Below are positions 7,810 to 14,047 of a stretch of DNA of 17,482 nucleotides, in pieces (the first letter of the stretch is position 1; each line of letters starts with the position of its first letter). Under the pieces are notes generated by a model. That model was given only the letters and a program-made list of their open reading frames with translations. It did no database searches and was not told where the DNA came from. The translations under genes were made by a program, and so were the position numbers. The DNA is from JARDZI01 sp041639705 (GTDB lineage: Bacteria; Bacillota; Clostridia; Clostridiales; Caloramatoraceae): contig JBEQBT010000043.1 in assembly GCA_041639705.1 (NCBI GenBank), positions 1-17,482 of the forward strand. Reading direction: 5' to 3'.

Positions 7810-8637
7810 ATGCTTCAATTAGTGACAGATAGTTCGGCTGATTTGCCAAAGGAGTTATTGGACAAATACAATATTTCTGTGGTACCTCTGACTATAAGTA
7901 TTAATGGAGTGGAATATTTAGATGGTGTAGATCTTACACCTCAGGAATTCTATGAAAAAATGTTTAATTCTAAGGAGTTGCCAAAGACCTCACAGCCATC
8001 ACCAACAGTATTTGCAGAATGCTTTAAAAAACTAGCTGATAAAGGGCAAGTAATTTGCCTTACCATATCTTCTGGTTTAAGTGGTACCTATCAGTCAGCT
8101 TGTATTGGAAGAGATATATCAGGCGTAGATGTATCAGTTATTGATACATTGGCAGGTTCCCTAGGACATGGACTGCAGCTGATAGAAGCAGGCAAGCTTG
8201 CTGAGAAGGGGCTTTCAGCTGATAAGATAGTTGAATTTTTGGAGGAGTATAAAAAACGTTCAAATATATTAATTCTACTTGATACCCTCGAAAATATTGT
8301 TAAAGGCGGTCGCCTGAGCAAATTTCAAGGTTCAATTGCCAGGATACTTGATATAAGAGTTCTTCTTCATGGAGTGGAAGGAAAGGTTGAGATACTTGAG
8401 AAAATTCGGGGAAAGGGAAGGTTTCTTAATAGGGTATTAGAGGTAATTGGGGAAAGAAAAAAGGATTTTTCAGACACTGTATTTGGAATAACCCATATTG
8501 ATAATTTTAAGGATGCTGAGTATCTTAGAGATGAAATTATTAAAAGGTACAAACCAAAGGATGTAATTATAAATTATATGGGTGCAACAATGGGAACCTA
8601 TGCAGGTAAAGGCGGAATGATTGTATCCTTTTATTAG
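7810..8637 (+). CDS. DegV family (FakB-like fatty-acid-binding) protein
   Basis: A 275-residue DegV protein of standard length. Signatures are TDSSADLP (6-13), the lipid carboxylate-binding TSQPSP (61-66), ISSGLSGTYQSA, and the C-domain motif KGGRLSKF. These match the family consensus more closely than those of the first DegV protein (2587), so the two are divergent paralogs and probably bind different acyl chains. A strong AAGGAGGG site precedes the ATG and a TATAAT lies at 7780-7785. It appears to be a single-gene unit bounded by REP-like copy B upstream and copy C with a 20-bp hairpin downstream. No partner kinase is in the window. Confidence 0.93.
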   Translation: MLQLVTDSSADLPKELLDKYNISVVPLTISINGVEYLDGVDLTPQEFYEKMFNSKELPKTSQPSPTVFAECFKKLADKGQVICLTISSGLSGTYQSACIGRDISGVDVSVIDTLAGSLGHGLQLIEAGKLAEKGLSADKIVEFLEEYKKRSNILILLDTLENIVKGGRLSKFQGSIARILDIRVLLHGVEGKVEILEKIRGKGRFLNRVLEVIGERKKDFSDTVFGITHIDNFKDAEYLRDEIIKRYKPKDVIINYMGATMGTYAGKGGMIVSFY

Positions 8638-8651
8638 TTAAGCGGCAGATT

Positions 8652-8668
8652 AGGGGACACATACTTAA
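8652..8668 (+). repeat. REP-like sequence, copy C
   Basis: AGGGGACACATACTTAA lies 15 bp after the degV stop. Its core GGGACACATACTTAA matches the left end of the RAYT element (14932-14946) at 12 of 15 positions, and it is the inverted counterpart of copy B. Confidence 0.5.
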
Positions 8669-8691
8669 TGTTTTTAAGTATTAGAAAGGTA

Positions 8692-8743
8692 TACAGCCAC
8701 ATGATAAGAGATAAACCAAATTTTCTCTTATCATGTGGCTGTA
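8692..8743. repeat. 20-bp perfect inverted repeat
   Basis: The arms 8692-8711 and 8724-8743 are perfectly complementary over 20 bp, with a 12-nt loop; the flanks GGTATA and TATACC add a further imperfect match. No T-run follows on either strand (next bases ACTATACC), so it is not a classical intrinsic terminator although it sits where one would be expected for degV. With REP-like copy C 23 bp before it, it may be part of a palindromic repeat element. Confidence 0.7.
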
Positions 8744-8807
8744 ACTATACCATCCTAATAAAATTTTTGAAACAATTGTTAATTGGGGTACCATTATTTT
8801 AGTTTAT

Positions 8808-8836
8808 TTGATAGAATACATATTAGTAGATATGTT
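8808..8836 (+). promoter_or_regulatory. Candidate promoter of the GntR gene
   Basis: TTGATA (8808-8813), a 17-bp spacer, then TATGTT (8831-8836), giving a start near 8843. The -10 box runs into the palindrome at 8835-8846, as expected for an autoregulated repressor gene. Confidence 0.5.
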
Positions 8837-8848
8837 AACATGTTAATT
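8834..8848. promoter_or_regulatory. Candidate GntR operator, copy 1
   Basis: TGTTAACATGTTAAT contains the perfect 12-bp palindrome TTAACATGTTAA (8835-8846). It overlaps the -10/start region of the GntR gene. The same sequence with two changes recurs at 9874-9888, just after the operon promoter. A palindrome of this size fits a dimeric GntR repressor. Confidence 0.5.
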
Positions 8849-8861
8849 GGAGGTATAATAT

Positions 8862-9575
8862 ATGGAATATAAAGTTGCAAAGTATTTTCAAATAGAACAG
8901 GATATAATAAATGCTATTAAGTCAGGTGATTTAAAGCCAGGTGACAAGGTGGATAGTGAATCTGTACTTAAGAAGAAATACAATGTTTCTACAATTACGG
9001 TTAGAAAAGCATTTAATGATTTAATAAACGAGGGTTATTTGATTGGTGTCCAGGGAGTGGGGACCTTTGTTGCAAAAAAACAAATGATTCGAGGATTGAC
9101 TTCCATTAGTTTTAGTGATGAGCTGGTGCAGCAGGGTTACGAGATTGATATGAATGTGGATAAGATTGAGGAAATTGTAAACTCGAGTATTGCTGAAAAA
9201 CTAGAAATACCACCGGATCAATCGATTATATGTGTTCGAAGAATAAGACTTGCAAATAGTGAGCCAATTGCCTATCAAAGTTCCTTTGTAGATAGTCGCA
9301 TTCTTAACATTAATCAGGCAAAGAAGATATATGAAAATAAATCTTTTTATAAAACACTTGGAGAATATAAAATTGTTCCAGTATGGGCACATGAAAATTA
9401 TTCTGTAAAAGAAATTAATGATAACAGAATTGCAAAGCTAATGAATATAAAAAAGAATACAGGTACATTTTTTGTAAAAAGAATAGCATTTAACGAATTT
9501 GATAAAATCATTGAATATGCAGAAACCTATTTTAATAAGGATTGGTATTCTGTTACTGTAAATATTAAAATTTAG
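8862..9575 (+). CDS. GntR-family regulator, HutC/UTRA type
   Basis: A 237-residue transcription factor. The N-terminal winged helix (about 2-72) has the GntR pattern: IIKAIKSG-like INAIKSGDLKPGDKV, SESVLKKKYNVSTITVRKAFNDLINEGYL and GVGTFVA. The C-terminal UTRA domain (about 90-235) holds PPDQSIICVRRIRLANSEPIAYQSSFV and later TGTFFVKRIAFNEFDKIIEYAETYF. UTRA domains bind small effectors; in relatives such as NagR the ligand is an amino-sugar phosphate. A GGAGG site precedes the ATG. Its position directly before an amino-sugar operon, plus a palindrome shared by both promoters, suggests it represses itself and that operon until a sugar phosphate appears. The effector identity is inference. It has its own terminator. 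Confidence 0.92.
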   Translation: MEYKVAKYFQIEQDIINAIKSGDLKPGDKVDSESVLKKKYNVSTITVRKAFNDLINEGYLIGVQGVGTFVAKKQMIRGLTSISFSDELVQQGYEIDMNVDKIEEIVNSSIAEKLEIPPDQSIICVRRIRLANSEPIAYQSSFVDSRILNINQAKKIYENKSFYKTLGEYKIVPVWAHENYSVKEINDNRIAKLMNIKKNTGTFFVKRIAFNEFDKIIEYAETYFNKDWYSVTVNIKI

Positions 9576-9584
9576 TTTAATGAG

Positions 9585-9620
9585 CAAGTTGATTCACTTT
9601 AGGTGAAAAGACTTGTTTTT
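9585..9620 (+). terminator. Intrinsic terminator of the GntR gene
   Basis: Two-part stem: CAAGT/ACTTG (9585-9589 with 9611-9615) and TTCAC/GTGAA (9593-9597 with 9603-9607), with a small internal loop, followed by GTTTTTATTTTGACTTTTTT. It separates the regulator from the downstream operon. Confidence 0.7.
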
Positions 9621-9662
9621 ATTTTGACTTTTTTTACGATGTTTTTATATTATAGACATGCA

Positions 9663-9737
9663 TTGTCATCCTGAACGCAGTGAAGGATCTTAAAGAATCT
9701 TGGGAAAAAGGATCCTTCACTACGTTCAGGATGACAA
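9663..9737. repeat. 75-bp REP/MITE-like palindromic repeat
   Basis: The arms 9663-9689 and 9711-9737 are complementary over 27 bp with one mismatch, around a 21-nt centre. The arm sequence contains GTCATCCTGA...GAAGGATC, a motif I recognise as a common dispersed palindromic repeat in many bacterial genomes. It encodes nothing and probably forms a long hairpin. Confidence 0.8.
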
Positions 9738-9829
9738 CTAGACTTCTATTGCAATTATATCGTCAAGCAACTGGTTTATTTCCTTTGCAAATAAAAATGC
9801 TAAATTTCTTAAAAAATTATTTAAAATGC

Positions 9830-9858
9830 TTGCACAAATTTATTTGGAAAGGTATAAT
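9830..9858 (+). promoter_or_regulatory. Strong sigma-A promoter of the GNAT-murQ-PTS operon
   Basis: TTGCAC (9830-9835), exactly 17 bp, then a perfect TATAAT (9853-9858). The start point is predicted near 9865, giving a leader of about 215 nt before the GNAT ATG. The palindrome at 9874-9888 lies just downstream of the start, where a bound repressor would block initiation or escape. Confidence 0.75.
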
Positions 9859-9873
9859 CAAATTATCTTAATA

Positions 9874-9888
9874 TATTAACATATTAAT
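9874..9888. promoter_or_regulatory. Candidate GntR operator, copy 2
   Basis: TATTAACATATTAAT matches copy 1 (8834-8848) at 13 of 15 positions, and the change falls so that the central TTAACATATTAA keeps near dyad symmetry. Its place about 10 bp after the predicted transcription start supports operator function. AT-richness of the region is the main caution. Confidence 0.5.
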
Positions 9889-10080
9889 ATTACAACACCA
9901 GCGCTGATGGTATATAATATTGGATGCATTACAAATCTACCATTCATGTTTTCACTAGAGAGTTACTACAATGCACAGGTTTTGCTGTAACATGCTGAGA
10001 AAAGTTTACATTGAATAATCAATTCAATTTCGAATCTGTATATTTCAAATATCATCTACTATTTAAGAAAGGAAAGAAAA

Positions 10081-11019
10081 ATGGAAATATTAAATTATAA
10101 TCAGAAGTATGAAAAAGAAGTAGTTAATTTATGGAATAAAACATTAACAACTGATCCAATTACTATTCATAAGTTTAGAAAGCAGGCACTGTTTGATGAC
10201 AACTTTGATAAGGAGCTTTGTTTTGTAGCAGTAGAAAAGCATAGTGTAGTTGGGTTTATACTTGCAACTAAAAGAAAGTTTCCATATCTTGAAAGAGGCT
10301 TAGAGCCAACCAGAGGATGGATTAACGTTATTTTCGTAGATGAAGCTTGTCATGGGAAAGGTATTGGAGAGAAATTGGTTAAACAAGCTGAGGCTAAATT
10401 AAAATCTATGGGTGCAGAGACAGTGACACTTGGAGCATATAGTCCAAATTATTTCTTCCCTGGAATAGACAAGGATAGCTATAGGGATGGAATTAAGTTC
10501 TTTGACAAAATGGGCTATCAAGCAGGAGAAGAAAGTTACTCAATGTGTAAAGACCTGCATGGCTACAGGATTAGCGAGGATACAATAAATAAACTAAATA
10601 AAGCTCAGGAAGCTGGCTTTTCATTTGTTAATTTTGAATATAAATATGCCTTAGAGCTGCTGGAATTCTTAAAAAATGAATTTGGTGGAGGCTGGAAACG
10701 AAATGCGTTGATTTCTATGCAGAATAACACTGCTGAAGACTGCATATTACTAGTTTTTGACAATGAACAAAAAATTATTGGATTTTGTATGAGAATGATT
10801 GATGGCAATCCAATGCGTTTTGGTCCGATTGGGGTTAAGCAAGAGGCTAGAAATTATGGTATTGGTGGTATTTTGTTCGATATAATGGAGCTGGAAATGG
10901 AGAAGAGAGGAATTTATCATTTGTATTTTGTTTCAACAGATGCACCTGGTAGAAGATTTTATGAAAGACATGGGGTTAAGGTATTTAGGACATATGTGGA
11001 TTATCAAAAAAAGATATAG
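10081..11019 (+). CDS. Tandem two-domain GNAT N-acetyltransferase
   Basis: A 312-residue protein with two GNAT folds. The first (about 1-155) has the acetyl-CoA loop ACHGKGIGEKL (89-99), preceded by the beta-4 strand WINVIFVD and followed by GIKFFDKMGY. The second (about 170-312) has QEARNYGIGGILF as its acetyl-CoA loop and then APGRRFYERHGVKVFRTY. Both R/Q-x-x-G-x-G/A loops look intact, so both could bind acetyl-CoA, though in tandem GNATs often only one is active. It is first in an operon with a PIG-L-like protein and MurQ, which suggests acetylation of an amino-sugar nitrogen; the acceptor is not determined by sequence. AAAGGAAAG precedes the ATG. The downstream gene follows after 91 bp. 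Confidence 0.88.
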   Translation: MEILNYNQKYEKEVVNLWNKTLTTDPITIHKFRKQALFDDNFDKELCFVAVEKHSVVGFILATKRKFPYLERGLEPTRGWINVIFVDEACHGKGIGEKLVKQAEAKLKSMGAETVTLGAYSPNYFFPGIDKDSYRDGIKFFDKMGYQAGEESYSMCKDLHGYRISEDTINKLNKAQEAGFSFVNFEYKYALELLEFLKNEFGGGWKRNALISMQNNTAEDCILLVFDNEQKIIGFCMRMIDGNPMRFGPIGVKQEARNYGIGGILFDIMELEMEKRGIYHLYFVSTDAPGRRFYERHGVKVFRTYVDYQKKI

Positions 11020-11110
11020 GAGCTTAAAGCATAAATGAGTTTTAACGGGTAAATTGAAAGGGTAGGAAAACTCTTAAGTTACCTAATGCTCCAAGTAAAA
11101 GGGGGATAAT

Positions 11111-11722
11111 ATGAGTGGGATAAAACGAGTTGTAAGTATTGGTGCTCATTCAATGGATGCTGAAATTTTGGGTGGACCAATTATGCTTAAGTATGCTAAA
11201 CAAGGAGTACATTGCACATATATACATGTTACACAGGGACGCTTGGAGGATCCTAATGCAACCCAGGAAGAAAAGGATGAATATTTAAAAGAATTATTAA
11301 TCCAAAACAAACGTGCTGCTGAAAAATTAAATGGAGACACAATTTGGCTTGGCTATGCTTCAAACAATATGCCTTCATTAGATGAATTTTCTGAAAGAAT
11401 GGAACAATATTTTATTGATGAAAAGGTTGACCTAGTGATTACCCATTGGCGTGGTTCAATGCATCCTCGCCATATTAATACCCATGATGCGGTGATAAAT
11501 GCAGTAAAACGCTTGCGTGAAAAGGGAAATCCTATTCGATTAGTTTATGGAGAGAATTTTGAGGATTTGGTTGGGTTTATTCCTCAAGCTTACTTTAAGC
11601 TTGAACAAAATGAAATTGAAGAGTGGTACTCTGGAATGAGAGAATACTCTGTTTTCCGTGGAGAAATTAATGATTTCCCATATTATTCATACTATTCAAC
11701 AATCGGAAAGGTCGTCAAATAG
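11111..11722 (+). CDS. PIG-L/LmbE-family deacetylase-like protein, altered motif
   Basis: A 203-residue member of the PIG-L (LmbE/BshB/MshB) fold, zinc hydrolases that remove acetyl groups from GlcNAc-type substrates. The N-terminal motif is AHSMDAE (12-18) instead of the usual AHPDDxE: zinc ligands H13 and D16 remain, but the first Asp, the general base in characterised members, is Met15. The C-terminal metal region THWRGSMHPRHINTH (111-125) keeps several histidines. The fold is otherwise typical: LKYAKQG, IHVTQGRLEDP and NKRAAEKL. The protein may work with another base, act on a different group, or be a binding protein. GGGGGAT precedes the ATG. It sits between GNAT and murQ, implying a shared amino-sugar substrate. 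Confidence 0.85.
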   Translation: MSGIKRVVSIGAHSMDAEILGGPIMLKYAKQGVHCTYIHVTQGRLEDPNATQEEKDEYLKELLIQNKRAAEKLNGDTIWLGYASNNMPSLDEFSERMEQYFIDEKVDLVITHWRGSMHPRHINTHDAVINAVKRLREKGNPIRLVYGENFEDLVGFIPQAYFKLEQNEIEEWYSGMREYSVFRGEINDFPYYSYYSTIGKVVK

Positions 11723-11794
11723 AATCAAATAATGACGGTTATACAGTAGCATATATGTATGCAAGCTTGATTGAAAATAGGTTGTGGTAAGTAT

Positions 11795-12691
11795 ATGGAA
11801 AAAGTAAAAATTGATCATTTAAAAACAGAAAGTCCCAATCCCAAAACTTTGAATTTAGATAGGATGTCCACAATGGAATTAATTAGTGTCATGAACGAGG
11901 AAGACAAAAGGGTAATTGGTACAATTAAAGAGGCTTTGCCTCAAATTGAAAAAAGTATTCAATTAGTTATTGATGGGCTAAATCATAATGGCAGGCTTAT
12001 TTACATGGGTGCTGGAACAAGCGGAAGATTAGGAATTCTTGATGCAGTTGAATGTGTTCCTACGTTTTCTACTACTGATGAAGTGATAGGTATTATTGCA
12101 GGTGGAAATGGAGCTTTTATAAAAGCAGTGGAGGGAGCAGAAGATTCTGAAGAATTGGCTGCAGAAGATTTGGATAAAATTAATATAGGTGAAAATGATG
12201 TGGTTGTGGCAATTGCAGCATCAGGGAGAACCCCATATGCAATTGGTGCATTAAAACATGCTAAAAAATTTAATGCAAAATGTATTAGTATTTCTTGTAA
12301 CAAAGATTCCAAATTATCAAAATATGCTGATGTAGCAATCGAAGTTGATGCAGGACCAGAGGTATTAACAGGATCCACTAGATTAAAAGCTGGTACCTGT
12401 CAAAAAATAATTTTAAATATGATTTCAACAGCTTCTATGGTGGGAATTGGAAAAGTATATGGAAATTTAATGGTTGATATGAAGGCTACAAATCTTAAAT
12501 TAATTGAACGGGCCAAAAGAATTGTGATGGAAAGTACAGGGTGTGATATAGATATGGCTGCTAAGACATTAGAGATATCTGACTATTCTATCAAAGAGGC
12601 AATTATAATGATTTTAACTGGGGTTACAAAAGAGGAAGCAAAAAAAAGAATTATTCAAAATCATGGTTTTATAAGGAAATGTATTGAATAA
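11795..12691 (+). CDS. murQ: N-acetylmuramic acid 6-phosphate etherase
   Basis: A 298-residue SIS-domain lyase that splits MurNAc-6-phosphate into GlcNAc-6-phosphate and D-lactate in cytosolic cell-wall sugar recycling. It matches MurQ along its length: TESPNPKTLNLDRMSTMEL at the N terminus, MGAGTSGRLGILDAVECVP (71-89) with catalytic Glu86, GAEDSEE with Glu116, ASGRTPYAIGAL and TGSTRLKAGT. The UBA-like C-terminal segment NHGFIRKCIE is also present. I start at ATG 11795 because family N termini begin about there; a TTG at 11771 is in frame but lacks a ribosome site. The usual partners murP, murR, nagZ and amiE are absent; instead a mannose-class PTS follows, so an imported muramic-acid derivative is the likely source of its substrate. 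Confidence 0.95.
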   Translation: MEKVKIDHLKTESPNPKTLNLDRMSTMELISVMNEEDKRVIGTIKEALPQIEKSIQLVIDGLNHNGRLIYMGAGTSGRLGILDAVECVPTFSTTDEVIGIIAGGNGAFIKAVEGAEDSEELAAEDLDKINIGENDVVVAIAASGRTPYAIGALKHAKKFNAKCISISCNKDSKLSKYADVAIEVDAGPEVLTGSTRLKAGTCQKIILNMISTASMVGIGKVYGNLMVDMKATNLKLIERAKRIVMESTGCDIDMAAKTLEISDYSIKEAIIMILTGVTKEEAKKRIIQNHGFIRKCIE

Positions 12692-12750
12692 GTATTTAAT
12701 ATGTGAAAGATATAAATTCACATGTTCAAATAAAAGAAAGGAGGGGCGAA

Positions 12751-13238
12751 ATGGGAAAGACATATGTAAGAGTTGATGATAGATTAATTCATGGTCAAAC
12801 AATCATGGCATGGTGTCCTACACTTTCAATTAAGGAGATCATTGCAATTGATGATGAAAGCGCAAAGAATCCAATGCTTAAATCAATTATGACTATGGGT
12901 GTTCCTTCAGCCTACAAAACACATATTGTAACAACAGCCGAAGCAAAGGAAATGCTTAAAAAGAAAGCAGCATAAATCGCTTAGTTATTGTGAAGCTACC
13001 CAGCAAATTGTCTACTATTGAGGAAGAAATAGCAAATGTCGAGGTCATTATTTTGGGTAACATTGCAAAGCGTAATGATACAATCCACAAAATAAGCGGT
13101 GCAACAGGAATCTTTTATTTAAGCGACAGCGATGTAGCAATAATTGACAGCCTAGTTTCCAAGGGAATGGAGGTTTGTTTTCAACAATTACCAACTAATG
13201 CAAAAACTAGTTGGAATTCATTTAAAAAATCAATTTAA
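12751..13238 (+). pseudogene. PTS mannose-class IIB subunit, frameshifted
   Basis: The sequence encodes a ~160-residue IIB protein in two frames. Part one (12751-12975, 74 aa) starts at an ATG after AGGAGGGG and carries the phosphorylatable His of VDDRLIHGQ. Part two, in the frame shifted by one base, reads INRLVIVKLPSKL, then VEVIILGNIAKRNDTIHKIS, and ends at 13238; it aligns with the second half of IIB. The break lies between about 12953 and 12975; loss of one A from the run in CTTAAAAAG (12953-12961 region) would explain it. IIB transfers phosphate from IIA to the incoming sugar, so the break should disable transport unless bypassed. The run lacks a proper X-XXY-YYZ register in the upstream frame, arguing against programmed slippage. 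A sequencing error is possible. Confidence 0.85.
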
Positions 13239-13258
13239 TAAATTAGAGGGGGAAAACT

Positions 13259-14045
13259 ATGGAAACTTATCAAATCATTCTAATTGCCTTATTTGTGTAT
13301 AGGTTCAATTGGTTCAATAGTTGGTAACACTATTGGCTGGTACACTCTAGGAAGACCACTCGTTGCCTCATTTGTTGTAGGGTTAATTCTAGGAGATGTA
13401 CAAACTGCTATGATAGTTGGTATTCCACTTCAAATTATGTACATGGGTAATGTAACACCAGGTGGTGCTGTTGCCTGGGATCTATCCTATGCCACATATA
13501 TTGGTGTAGCAGGTGCACTTGTATTCGGTAAGGGATTAGGCACAACCGAGGTAATTGGTTTAGCTGTTGTCTTTGCTGGTATTGGAGGATTAGTTGGACA
13601 AATTATGTGGAATGTTTCATATGCATTGAACCTTCCACTAAACCGTGTGGCTCAAAGATATGCTGAAGCAGGGGAAACAAAAAAAATGTATATTCCAAAC
13701 GTAGTTTTTGGACAATTGATTGGTTTTGCATTACGTTTCATTCCTGCAGTAATCGTTTTAACTTCCATGACTGCAGCTTCTGGTCAAGCTGATTTCGCAA
13801 CAATTATTCCTGGTTGGGTTACTACTGCATTGGGTATATTTGGTGGTATGATGGCTGCACTTGGAATGGGAATTATTCTTTCATTCTTGTTAAAGAAAAA
13901 GTATCATATTGCAATTTTCTTAATCGGATTTATTCTTGTAACATATTTTAATCTAGGTACAATGGCAGTCGCTGTTATCGCAATTATTGCTTCAGTTTTG
14001 TATTATGTTAGTAATGCAAATCTAGCAACTAGGAAGGGGGAATAG
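13259..14045 (+). pseudogene. PTS mannose-class IIC subunit, frameshifted near start
   Basis: A membrane permease subunit of ~262 residues if repaired. The natural start is ATG 13259 after GAGGGGG; it encodes METYQIILIALFVY, then the frame is lost at 13299-13302. The rest continues in another frame as IGSIGSIVGNTIGWYTLGRPLV and GNVTPGGAVAWDLSYATY, classic IIC motifs, with about seven membrane spans to 14045. The junction GTGTATAGGT would be restored by adding back TA (GTGTATATAGGT), so a 2-bp deletion in a TA repeat is the simplest cause. A TTG at 13284 could restart translation but has no ribosome site and would remove the start of the first membrane span. Two frame breaks in adjacent genes indicate decay or a low-quality region. 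Confidence 0.85.
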
Positions 14046-14047
14046 CC

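Larger units (their letters stand above)
9576..10080. other. 505-bp intergenic region: terminator, palindromic repeat, operon promoter
   Basis: From left to right: the GntR terminator (9585-9620), a 75-bp palindromic repeat (9663-9737), a strong promoter (9830-9858), the second palindromic operator-like site (9874-9888), a possible second promoter (TTACAA 9890-9895, 17 bp, TATAAT 9913-9918), and about 160 bp of untranslated leader before the GNAT gene. I see no recognisable riboswitch or T-box in the leader. A short frame crossing the palindromic repeat is not considered a gene. Confidence 0.7.

Noticed and set aside
9680..9871. A 63-codon plus-strand frame over the palindromic repeat
   Set aside because: It begins inside the GTCATCC palindrome and runs through the operon promoter; it has no ribosome site and no protein-like features.
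12945..12990. Programmed -1 ribosomal frameshift in PTS IIB
   Set aside because: The A-run reads CTT AAA AAG in the upstream frame, so the heptamer is T-AAA-AAG rather than A-AAA-AAG, and no stimulatory stem is evident. A simple indel explains it better.
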